Shown piece by piece: positions 1-6,033 of a stretch of DNA of 14,342 bases (position 1 is the first letter of the stretch; each line of letters opens with the position of its first letter). A program made the position numbers and the translations under genes. The stretch is taken from contig JAGMDE010000054.1 of assembly GCA_023128855.1 (NCBI GenBank), positions 1 through 14,342 on the forward strand, read 5' to 3'. The notes under the pieces were generated by a model. That model did no database searches and was not told the origin of the DNA. It saw nothing but the letters and a program-made list of their open reading frames with translations. Origin of the DNA: Thermoplasmatales archaeon. GTDB lineage: Archaea > Thermoplasmatota > E2 > DHVEG-1.

Positions 1-57
1 TTTCTCGAAGGAAGTAATTTCGGGATATTACAATTTTGAAATTTTTACATAATATAC

Positions 58-84
58 TTATATACTAAAAACCTAAGTATATAA
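58..84. repeat. Perfect 9-bp inverted repeat upstream of the Hint-protein gene
   Basis: TTATATACT at 58-66 is repeated in inverse as AGTATATAA at 76-84, around a 9-base spacer. It lies about 130 bases before the start of the secreted protein gene. The arms are TATA-like, so this could be a regulator site, a promoter for a transcript in either direction, or chance in AT-rich DNA. I cannot tell which from the sequence. Confidence 0.35.
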
Positions 85-205
85 CCATAAATAACCCACC
101 AAATCAACCAAAAAGCATCTGTTTTTAGCCATATTTTACCGAAAACTATTCATTCTAAGAGTTATTATAGATTACACCAAAAATATTTAGACAAAAATAA
201 AAAAT

Positions 206-210
206 GGTGA
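206..210 (+). promoter_or_regulatory. Ribosome-binding site GGTGA of the Hint-protein gene
   Basis: GGTGA ends six bases before the ATG at 217 and matches the usual archaeal 16S 3' tail. It fixes the start of the long secreted protein. The same site with the same spacing recurs elsewhere in the window and was used to choose other starts. Confidence 0.7.
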
Positions 211-216
211 GTTGAA

Positions 217-2118
217 ATGAAAAAGAAAAAGTTTGGAATTGTAGCAGTTGTTTTAATGGTCTTGTTGGCTTTAGTGCCTATAGCATACAGCATGCCATCG
301 GGAGTAAAACCAGTATCAGCACATGCAGACAATTCACCCATATCTAGAGAAACAGATTTGGATGAGATATATGCTGTTTTAGAATTACATCAAGACGACA
401 TTTTAGAAATTGACAGAAGAGGTAATGTTGATGGCACCTACGATTTCGATGTACAAATAGAAAACAAAGGAGACGAATTAACAGAGGCAGTTACATGTGA
501 ATGGGTAAATGGTTATCAAGACCACGGGCCAAAGGTAACACAATTCGACATAGATCAAACGGTTTATGCCTATGTCGAAATACATGGCTCTGATTTATAC
601 GGAAAAACAGTGAAACATGAATGGTGGTATAACGGGGAAAAGAAATGGGAGTGGTCTAAAACATGTTCTAATCATTATACAGGCTGGGGAAGCTGGACTT
701 GGTGGGCAATCGGACAAGCCTATGGCCTAGGTACAGGATACATAAAAGTATTTCTTGATGGAGTATACATGGGCAAAACCAATGATTACACAGTTGTTGA
801 AGAAGACGAGTACGGTAATCTAGATGTCGAATATCCCTCTGGCGGTTATGTAGGAACTGGGAAACCAGGTTGGATATTTAACGGTGAGTTTAAGGTTAAA
901 AATGTTGGCTCTGCTGGTTCAGAGCTTGACTGGAGGGTAAGTGACTATCCAAGTTGGGGTATTTGGACATTTAGTCCTTCAAGCGGCATTAATCTTAAAC
1001 CTGAAGATGGCAAAGTCCTTGTTGATTTTTCTTTTTCGGCACCTGGTTCTATGGGGAGATACGAAGGAGATATTAAAGTAGAGAATAAAAATAACCCTGG
1101 GGATTACGTAAAAATGCATGTAATCTGTATGGTTCTTGATTTTTGTTGTTTTCCTGCAGGTACCAAGATAACTATGGCAGATGGATGTTATAAAAACATT
1201 GAGGATGTCAAGATTGGAGATTTAGTTAAATCTTTTAATGAGGATACCCAACAATTTGAAAACAATAAAGTCTTAGAGCTGGAAACACCTATACGGGAAG
1301 GATACTATAATCTCTATTTTGGAAGTAATCAACGAGTGAAAGTTACAAATGAACATCCGTTTTATACAAAAAAACTTGATGGTTCAATCGTCTGGTGCTC
1401 ATTGGAGCCTGAGAGAACCCATGAGTATTATCCATATTTATATTTCGTACAACAATTAGAAATTGGAGACACAATATATACTGATGAAGGAACATGGACT
1501 GAGATATATGGTTGGGAGTACGCTGAAGGATCAATACAAACCTACAACCTAGGACATGTTGAGAATACAAACACCTTTTTCGCTGACAGTCTTTTGGTTC
1601 ATAACAAGTGTTGCTTCACAGCAGGTACAAAAATCAGAATGGCTGATGGGACTACTAAGAATGTAGAAGACGTTAGGACTGGAAATCAGATTTTATCATA
1701 TGACGTGGATAAAGGTAAGTTTATCTCATGGAGGGTTTTATGTCGCCCATCTCCCTATGAACAAGTATTCCAAATTAACAATGGATTAATTAACACTACA
1801 ACACCTCACCCATTTTACATAAAAAAACCAGATGGTAGAACAGGATGGGGTGCGATGGATCCAGAATCAGCTTTTAAATGGTGTAATCTTCCTGAAAAAC
1901 TATTGACATTAGAGATTGGAGATATGTTATTTACTGTAAATGAAGAATGGATTGAAATAAAATCAATAGATTATTTAGGGAAAACACGAACATATACTAT
2001 AGATAGTATACTAGGTATACAACCGTTTTTCGCCAATGACCTATTAGTATATCAAGAACACAGAAGAATTATCCCTCCAATGTTTTATGGTTTATTTCAT
2101 AGATTAATTTATAGATAA
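217..2118 (+). CDS. Secreted protein with two tandem C-terminal Hint (hedgehog/intein) domains
   Basis: 633 residues. Residues 1-26 are a signal peptide: four lysines, then a hydrophobic stretch ending near AYS. Residues about 100-195 form a Trp-rich beta domain (HEWWYNG, GWGSWTWW, IKVFLDG), and about 199-308 a second Ig-like beta domain (WGIWTFSPSSG). Hint domain 1 runs from Cys311 (CFPAGT) through T377-x-x-H380 to H462-N463. Hint domain 2 starts at Cys466 (CFTAGT), has T528-x-x-H531, but ends FFANDLLVYQ, so the final His-Asn is Tyr612-Gln613. No homing endonuclease domain fits in either, each being about 150 residues. Hint domains cleave or splice their own polypeptide through a Cys thioester and Asn cyclisation. 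After Asn463 comes Lys, not Cys/Ser/Thr, so self-cleavage is more likely than splicing (inference). The beta domains suggest surface display. The Hint calls are firm; the biological role is unknown. Confidence 0.85.
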   Translation: MKKKKFGIVAVVLMVLLALVPIAYSMPSGVKPVSAHADNSPISRETDLDEIYAVLELHQDDILEIDRRGNVDGTYDFDVQIENKGDELTEAVTCEWVNGYQDHGPKVTQFDIDQTVYAYVEIHGSDLYGKTVKHEWWYNGEKKWEWSKTCSNHYTGWGSWTWWAIGQAYGLGTGYIKVFLDGVYMGKTNDYTVVEEDEYGNLDVEYPSGGYVGTGKPGWIFNGEFKVKNVGSAGSELDWRVSDYPSWGIWTFSPSSGINLKPEDGKVLVDFSFSAPGSMGRYEGDIKVENKNNPGDYVKMHVICMVLDFCCFPAGTKITMADGCYKNIEDVKIGDLVKSFNEDTQQFENNKVLELETPIREGYYNLYFGSNQRVKVTNEHPFYTKKLDGSIVWCSLEPERTHEYYPYLYFVQQLEIGDTIYTDEGTWTEIYGWEYAEGSIQTYNLGHVENTNTFFADSLLVHNKCCFTAGTKIRMADGTTKNVEDVRTGNQILSYDVDKGKFISWRVLCRPSPYEQVFQINNGLINTTTPHPFYIKKPDGRTGWGAMDPESAFKWCNLPEKLLTLEIGDMLFTVNEEWIEIKSIDYLGKTRTYTIDSILGIQPFFANDLLVYQEHRRIIPPMFYGLFHRLIYR

Positions 2119-2157
2119 ATTGTCAAAGGTAAATAACTCTAACTCTTAATAATGATA

Positions 2158-2195
2158 TGTATAAAAGTGAAAAAAATGTAAAAAAATATGGTGAT
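2158..2195 (+). promoter_or_regulatory. Putative TATA box and ribosome-binding site for the 35-residue gene
   Basis: A TATA-like stretch (TGTATAAAAG, about 2158-2167) is followed by GGTGAT at 2190-2195, five bases before the ATG at 2201. This layout would give a short leader and supports an independent small gene after the Hint protein. Confidence 0.4.
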
Positions 2196-2200
2196 AAAAA

Positions 2201-2308
2201 ATGTCAGATGTCTCAGTTGGACCTGCGAGTACAGCAGGATGTTGTTGCGTTGTAGGAATTGTAACTATGATTGTGAAAATAGTTGCATTAAAAATTCGAC
2301 GTAAATAA
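2201..2308 (+). CDS. Small 35-residue membrane-type peptide with a Cys-Cys-Cys motif
   Basis: The frame starts with MSDVSVGPASTAG, has three consecutive cysteines at residues 14-16, a hydrophobic stretch at 17-30 and a basic tail (KIRRK). A good archaeal ribosome-binding site, GGTGAT, lies five bases before the ATG, and a TATA-like box lies upstream. It begins 82 bases after the stop of the tandem-Hint protein on the same strand, so the two could be expressed together. I recognise no family. It could be a tail-anchored or exported peptide, or a metal-binding one; those are guesses. The main doubt is its length, since a short frame can occur by chance. Confidence 0.5.
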   Translation: MSDVSVGPASTAGCCCVVGIVTMIVKIVALKIRRK

Positions 2309-2373
2309 AACTAATAACAGGTAAAGATTATCTTACCAAAAATACATTTTTCCCAGGCTAAAATAGATTGTAA

Positions 2374-3052
2374 ACTACACATGTTTAAAAACATGTGCGT
2401 TCTAGATGGCTAATGCGCGCAAATTCAGTCATGTCACATCCAGTCTGCTATAGTCAATGATTTGGCGTTATATTGTTGTCCTATCTCTTCTTGTTGTTTC
2501 TGCTCATGCATGAGAAAGTCATAATCTTCGTCAGCCCAGTGCTTCTCCTGTTGTCTTTTAATATAAAATTGCATCGACTCGTTGGTGAACCTCCCAATAT
2601 ATTCATGGAAGTATCCATCGTGTCAAATTGAGTCGCCCCAAAGTTTTTCCTTAATTTTCATCCCAGCATTCTTGTCTGATTTTCTTTGAGCTATATCCTT
2701 TGAACCTCTGAACCAGATATGGCACAGTATATTTCATGGTGTTTCCAACGAAGAGATGATCATGCTCAGGTCCGAATTCATGGGCATGATAGATAAAACC
2801 CAGTTTTTGAGCTACTTCTCTATAGACTTAATCACATACTTCCTGTACCTTTTTGTTTTCAAATACCTCTCGCCTATATTTAAGTGTGATTTGGTAGTGG
2901 ATATTACTAATTCCAATTGTTGACCTACTATGGAGTAAAACCATTGACATTTTTTCAAACATCTCCGAAAATTTTTTTTAGAGCCTACGTTGGTATAGAA
3001 AACAGCTAAATTCTCGTATTTTTAGGGGAGGCAATGGTTGTCTCCTCTAAAA
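2374..3052 (-). mobile_element. Decayed IS200/IS605-type insertion sequence
   Basis: The span holds a broken Y1 transposase on the minus strand, with a hairpin beyond each end of it. Downstream of the gene, CACATGTTT (2378-2386) pairs with AAACATGTG (2389-2397). Upstream of it, TTTTTAGGGGAGGCAA pairs imperfectly with TTGTCTCCTCTAAAAA (about 3019-3052). Subterminal hairpins rather than inverted terminal repeats, and a length near 0.7 kb, are typical of this family. The exact ends are not defined, and the second hairpin could instead be a terminator. No TnpB gene is present. Confidence 0.6.
2434..2950 (-). pseudogene. tnpA: Broken TnpA transposase (IS200/IS605 family, Y1 HUH type)
   Basis: Read on the minus strand from ATG 2950, conceptual translation gives the family hallmarks: a HUH motif (GPEHDHLFVG, codons near 2756-2764), VQRFKG, a WGDS..HDGYF segment, and the catalytic tyrosine in QFYIKRQ (codon 2563-2565). 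The coding potential continues to a TGA at 2434-2436. Three lesions inactivate it: TAA at codon 41 (2828-2830); a frameshift in an A-rich run near 2651-2660, where one extra base fits; and TGA at 2623-2625 where a Trp is expected. In its intact form the enzyme would cut and rejoin single-stranded element ends. GGAG sits upstream of the old start. The family call is firm, and so is the conclusion that it is dead. Confidence 0.85.
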
Positions 3053-3154
3053 AGAAATACCTTTAGTTGTCTAAAAATTAATGCAATTCATCTCACAGCT
3101 GAAGCAATGAACATTCTTGCGAAATATAAGTAAAATAGGATTTGTAAACTTGTT

Positions 3155-3619
3155 TTATAGTTTCATATTATAATGTTGTATGTGATAACGCCATCTTATT
3201 ACATAAAAAATAATTTCATAAGAAAAGTAAGTTAATACTTTAAAGATTATACCTGCTGGAAGCACAAAAAAATAGATGATCACACCTATGCCGTGTAGAA
3301 ATCCTGTCGAAACTCTAACACTGTTTTTACCAACCCTTAAACCAAGCCTTACTGAACTCCAATCAACAATTACAGGGACAGTAAAAAGCCAAGCTAATAT
3401 GAATATCAAAATGAAATTTTGTATTTGAAATAGTCCAAGCCAAATGGGAATTGAAAGAATAAATCCTACTAAAAGTCCAATCCAAAAACCAAAACATCGT
3501 GCACAAGGGCAAATCGTTTTTCCAAAGATATCAAGTTTAATATAATGTCGTGGATTATGCTGAATAAATTCTAATATAATTTTGACAACACTTTCTTTTT
3601 CATTTGTTTTCTTATCCAT
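3155..3619 (-). CDS. DUF2085 family membrane protein
   Basis: 154 residues. The DUF2085 pattern is visible: a cysteine cluster C37-x-C39-x-x-C42 followed by FGFWIG leading into a membrane helix (about 44-63), a second helix at about 68-86, then D86-W and the conserved segment N99..R102..TG105-106, and a third helix at about 108-130. No enzymatic function is established for this family. The start ATG 3619 lacks a ribosome-binding site, but an AT-rich TATA-like box (about 3632-3640) lies close upstream, so the mRNA may be nearly leaderless. A relic resembling the same family lies at 4385-4552. The 3' end abuts the decayed IS200-type element. Confidence 0.75.
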   Translation of the reverse strand: MDKKTNEKESVVKIILEFIQHNPRHYIKLDIFGKTICPCARCFGFWIGLLVGFILSIPIWLGLFQIQNFILIFILAWLFTVPVIVDWSSVRLGLRVGKNSVRVSTGFLHGIGVIIYFFVLPAGIIFKVLTYFSYEIIFYVIRWRYHIQHYNMKL

Positions 3620-3910
3620 ATTCTATAAAAATAACATATATTACAACTTATAGTTTTCTTATTTTGAACGGTGCTATTAACTTTTGTATAATATCAACTC
3701 ACATAACACATATGATAACCGTTTATATTCGGTTAGAATGTATATTCCTTTTCAGGAATTCATTAGTGAGTTATCATCAAGACTCATATGATTTTTTATC
3801 TAATCATAGAATGGCTTAAAACCATGTTTTTAACCTGAAAATCTACTTTACTGGAGACGAATAAATTTTTAAGCAAATAGTTGTTATGAAGCTATAAGGA
3901 GTTAGAAAAT
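3620..3910. promoter_or_regulatory. Divergent intergenic region between the DUF2085 gene and the four-helix membrane protein
   Basis: About 290 bases with no convincing gene. Toward the right gene there is an AT-rich TATA-like segment (about 3862-3872) and a clear AAGGAG ribosome-binding site at 3897-3902. Toward the left gene there is a TATA-like box near 3632-3640. I see no other structure. Confidence 0.4.
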
Positions 3911-4378
3911 ATGGAAAATGAAAAAATAAGAGGAATATTACCTCTCTTTTATCTTGCTCTTGGTAGTATTGTATTATATTTATGTATAAGCTATATTGGG
4001 TCTATTGCTGCTTATTCAATTAGTGAATCGTATACCCATGGTCTTGGTACAACTAATTCATTTGATACTACAGGACATTGGATAGGATTTACTATAACAC
4101 TTATAGTAGGGATATTATTAATTCTCAGTTACTATGGATTTATACATTCAAGTAAGTATCCCAGATTTACGGGCATAGTTGGTTGTGGGGTGCTCATGTT
4201 GGGTTTCTCATATTATATATGTTATTATGCATCTGTATACGAAGAATCTTTTGTGGCTGTAGCTCCTCTATTGATTGCTGCGAAGTTAGGACAAGTGTTC
4301 TTATTGATAGCATCTATAATTTTATTTATTGCAACCTTAATTTACTGGAAAAAATTGGGATGTACCACTGGGAAGTGA
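3911..4378 (+). CDS. Unrecognised four-helix membrane protein
   Basis: 155 residues with four likely membrane helices at about 10-33, 57-78, 85-107 and 115-147. A short polar loop (about 36-55) separates helices 1 and 2, and the C-terminus is basic (WKKLGCTTGK). The start is well supported by AAGGAG at 3897-3902, eight bases before the ATG, stronger than most sites here. I recognise no family and see no catalytic motif. It diverges from the DUF2085 gene and is followed by a DUF2085-like relic, so the three may have formed one membrane-protein cluster; that is inference. Confidence 0.6.
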   Translation: MENEKIRGILPLFYLALGSIVLYLCISYIGSIAAYSISESYTHGLGTTNSFDTTGHWIGFTITLIVGILLILSYYGFIHSSKYPRFTGIVGCGVLMLGFSYYICYYASVYEESFVAVAPLLIAAKLGQVFLLIASIILFIATLIYWKKLGCTTGK

Positions 4379-4384
4379 ACATGA

Positions 4385-4552
4385 CATCCAGCAAACCCGA
4401 AGTGCCCAAATTCAAATCCAAACCGTTCTAAATCTCTGAACGCGTGTGCAGGTGTCTATGTGGGATTATTTTCTGAAGCAGTTGTATCGGTATTTGGTGT
4501 AAAATTCCATCGTGACCCAGTGTTTCTTGTGTCATGCGCTAGCTTTTTATAG
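4385..4552 (+). pseudogene. Relic resembling a DUF2085 membrane protein
   Basis: An open frame with no start codon reads LNACAGVYVGLFSEAVVSV, then FGVKFHRDPVFLVSCASFL, and stops at 4550-4552. C-A-G-V-Y-V-G-L-F resembles the CARC-xG-x-Y-x-G-L-L start of the first helix in DUF2085 proteins and lines up with CFGFWIGLLVG of the intact gene at 3155-3619. The upstream part is out of frame with a possible start at ATG 4381, which would need a frameshift. A truncated, decayed paralogue is the simplest reading. Confidence is modest because the match is short. Confidence 0.35.
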
Positions 4553-4584
4553 CACCCGCTACTTACATTTTTCATAATTTTTTA

Positions 4585-4737
4585 TACCCCTGTCGCACCT
4601 TTAAAGGGCAGAACCTAGTGGTCTGCCGCGTGCGACAATAAAGAGATATTGTTTGACTTGAGAAAAAAAGAGATGCGGCTTTTCATCTGCGGGTCCTACA
4701 TTACACTTCGGACCACACAGTATTCCTAGCTGCAACT
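4585..4737 (+). ncRNA. Candidate structured RNA with three consecutive hairpins
   Basis: Hairpin 1 has an outer stem of TGTCGCAC (4591-4598) with GTGCGACA (4630-4637), and an inner stem of GGCAGA (4607-4612) with TCTGCC (4622-4627) around a 9-base loop. Hairpin 2 pairs AGATG (4671-4675) with CATCT (4684-4688). Hairpin 3 pairs GGTCC (4692-4696) with GGACC (4710-4714). TATA-like boxes lie at about 4544-4551 and 4578-4586. There is no open frame of note. The fold matches no RNA I know (not SRP RNA, RNase P or tRNA). Strand and ends are guesses; hairpin 1 would fold on either strand. Confidence 0.4.
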
Positions 4738-4821
4738 ATAATAATCTAAAGCAAATTCCATCTCCAATTATTATATTGATGACGAGCTTTCTATCTTTCA
4801 ATTTATAATTCTTTCCTTCTA

Positions 4822-4837
4822 AATTATTGGTAACAAT
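4822..4837. repeat. Left copy of the IS481 target-site duplication
   Basis: AATTATTGGTAACAAT at 4822-4837 is identical to 5945-5960 on the other side of the insertion sequence. If the element ends are TGT, the true duplication is 14 bp (4823-4836 and 5946-5959). Its perfect state suggests a fairly recent insertion. Confidence 0.8.
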
Positions 4838-4903
4838 GTAGAAACCAAAGACATGTGTCACCCCTTTGCTATTGGGGTATTGACCAAAAAACCCTAAAAC
4901 AAC

Positions 4904-4910
4904 GAGGTGA
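4904..4910 (+). promoter_or_regulatory. Ribosome-binding site GAGGTGA that fixes the transposase start
   Basis: GAGGTGA at 4904-4910 ends five bases before ATG 4916. The in-frame GTG at 4907 lies inside this site, so ATG 4916 is the real start. Confidence 0.7.
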
Positions 4911-4915
4911 CACAA

Positions 4916-5914
4916 ATGATAGTATGTCGTGGAGAAGTATATATAGATAAGGCACACATAGATGTTTTAAGAGATGAAAAAGAATATGTAAAGAGGAGAT
5001 ACCAAGCAGTAGCCAGAACACTCGCTAAAAAACCTTTTAAGATAAGCAGGAAAGAAGCTGCTCAGCTGATAGGACGAGGTCTTCGTCAATTATACCGAAT
5101 ATTAAGACGTTTTTTAAACGAAGGAGTATCTGGATTAAGGTTTAAATCTAAACGACCTAAGACCTCGCCAAATAAGATACCAGAGGCTGTTGAAAAAAAG
5201 ATAGTATCTGTAAGGAAATCTAGTGGTTTTGGACCAAGGCTCATTGCAGATATTATTAATGAAAGTAACAGACGAGAAGGTAGATCTAAAAAGATTTATC
5301 CTTCTCTTGCGTACAATGTTTTAGTTAGAAATGGCGAGATAGAAAGAGAGAAACGCCTTCAGAGGAAATGGAAGTTTTTCGAATGGAGCCGACCTAACCG
5401 ATTGATCCAGGCAGATCTTACCAAATTTAATGGCGTCTCTATAATATCCATGGAAGATGACCATTCACGGAAAGGATGGGCGCTTGCACTCCCAAATGCA
5501 AATGATGAGACAGTCATCAGAGGTATGAAGAAACTTATCAAAGAGAAATATGATAATTTACTCACAGACAATGGTAGTCAGTTCAGCAGAAAGAACTCTG
5601 AGATTAGAAAGTATTGTGAAGAATTTGTACAGGAGAAACATATCTGGTCTAGCATTCATCACCCTCAAACACTGGGTAAGTTAAGCGCTTATCAAAAGGG
5701 ATTGAAATGTTTTTTAAGACATATGCTAAAGGATTCAAGAGATCTATGTAAGATAAACCACTGGATAAAGGTATACAACCATTGGTATAACAACGGAAAA
5801 TATCACACTGGCATTAAGACATATCCAGAAGAAAAATACAATGGAAAACGAGATAACAACTGGTATGAAAAGATAGTCAAAGCGTTTAAATTGGAGGATG
5901 TGTTAACAATCTAG
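4916..5914 (+). CDS. IS481-type DDE transposase
   Basis: 332 residues. The N-terminal part is a helix-turn-helix region (SRKEAAQLIGRGLRQLYRI, about 44-62) followed by a basic linker. The rve-type catalytic core follows, with the first Asp in QADLTKF (D167) and the second in TDNGSQF (D218). The third motif reads HHPQTLGKLSAYQK where the usual pattern is HPQT-x-GK-V-E-R-F, so Ser257 stands at the expected Glu. Either this archaeal branch uses a different acidic residue, or the enzyme is inactive. It cuts and joins the element ends. The terminal inverted repeats lie just outside the gene, and the right one begins four bases after the TAG stop. The length is normal for the family. Confidence 0.8.
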   Translation: MIVCRGEVYIDKAHIDVLRDEKEYVKRRYQAVARTLAKKPFKISRKEAAQLIGRGLRQLYRILRRFLNEGVSGLRFKSKRPKTSPNKIPEAVEKKIVSVRKSSGFGPRLIADIINESNRREGRSKKIYPSLAYNVLVRNGEIEREKRLQRKWKFFEWSRPNRLIQADLTKFNGVSIISMEDDHSRKGWALALPNANDETVIRGMKKLIKEKYDNLLTDNGSQFSRKNSEIRKYCEEFVQEKHIWSSIHHPQTLGKLSAYQKGLKCFLRHMLKDSRDLCKINHWIKVYNHWYNNGKYHTGIKTYPEEKYNGKRDNNWYEKIVKAFKLEDVLTI

Positions 5915-5944
5915 AGAGGGGTGACATATCTCTCTGGTTTTAAC

Positions 5945-5960
5945 AATTATTGGTAACAAT
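5945..5960. repeat. Right copy of the IS481 target-site duplication
   Basis: Identical over 16 bases to 4822-4837. See the left copy for the reasoning about the true 14-bp length. Confidence 0.8.
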
Positions 5961-5969
5961 TGGATAGAA

Positions 5970-6028
5970 ACTTATATATAAAATAAATAAACTAAAATTG
6001 TAATTATCTAATTAAATATAAACGGTGA
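5970..6028 (+). promoter_or_regulatory. Promoter and ribosome-binding site of the flavoprotein gene
   Basis: A strong TATA box (ACTTATATATAAAAT, about 5970-5984) would place the transcript start near 6005-6010. GGTGA at 6024-6028 is the ribosome-binding site; it ends five bases before GTG 6034 and eleven before ATG 6040. The GTG at 6025 is inside the site and cannot be the start. Confidence 0.6.
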
Positions 6029-6033
6029 ACAAA

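Larger units (their letters stand above)
4837..5945 (+). mobile_element. Insertion sequence, IS481 type, apparently full length (1,109 bp)
   Basis: The ends are imperfect inverted repeats of 28 bp: 4837-4864, and 5918-5945 on the other strand, with 23 of 28 positions equal. Both begin TGT and end GTCACCCC. A 14-bp target duplication flanks the element. TGT ends and a 4-15-bp duplication are typical of IS481. The only gene is the transposase at 4916-5914. The element sits between the three-hairpin locus and the promoter of the reductase-type flavoprotein; removing it restores one copy of the target, about 10 bases before that TATA box, so no gene is broken. Confidence 0.8.

Noticed and set aside
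1343..1570. 75-residue minus-strand frame
   Set aside because: Lies wholly inside the first Hint domain on the opposite strand and has no signals; a shadow.
3063..3133. Short + strand reading ending INAIHLTAEAMNILAKYK
   Set aside because: Looks mildly protein-like beside the IS200-type element, but has no start and is too short to assign; could be chance.
3604..3819. 71-residue plus-strand frame
   Set aside because: Poor composition and overlaps the promoter and start of the DUF2085 gene.
4183..4431. 82-residue plus-strand frame
   Set aside because: Out-of-frame shadow of the four-helix membrane protein.
4860..4878. ACCCC...GGGGT hairpin in the IS481 left end
   Set aside because: Short stem partly made of the terminal repeat; not supported as a separate terminator.
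4736..4957. 73-residue minus-strand frame
   Set aside because: Spans the left end of the IS481 element and the target site; a frame created by the insertion.
5359..5571. 70-residue minus-strand frame
   Set aside because: Antisense shadow of the transposase.
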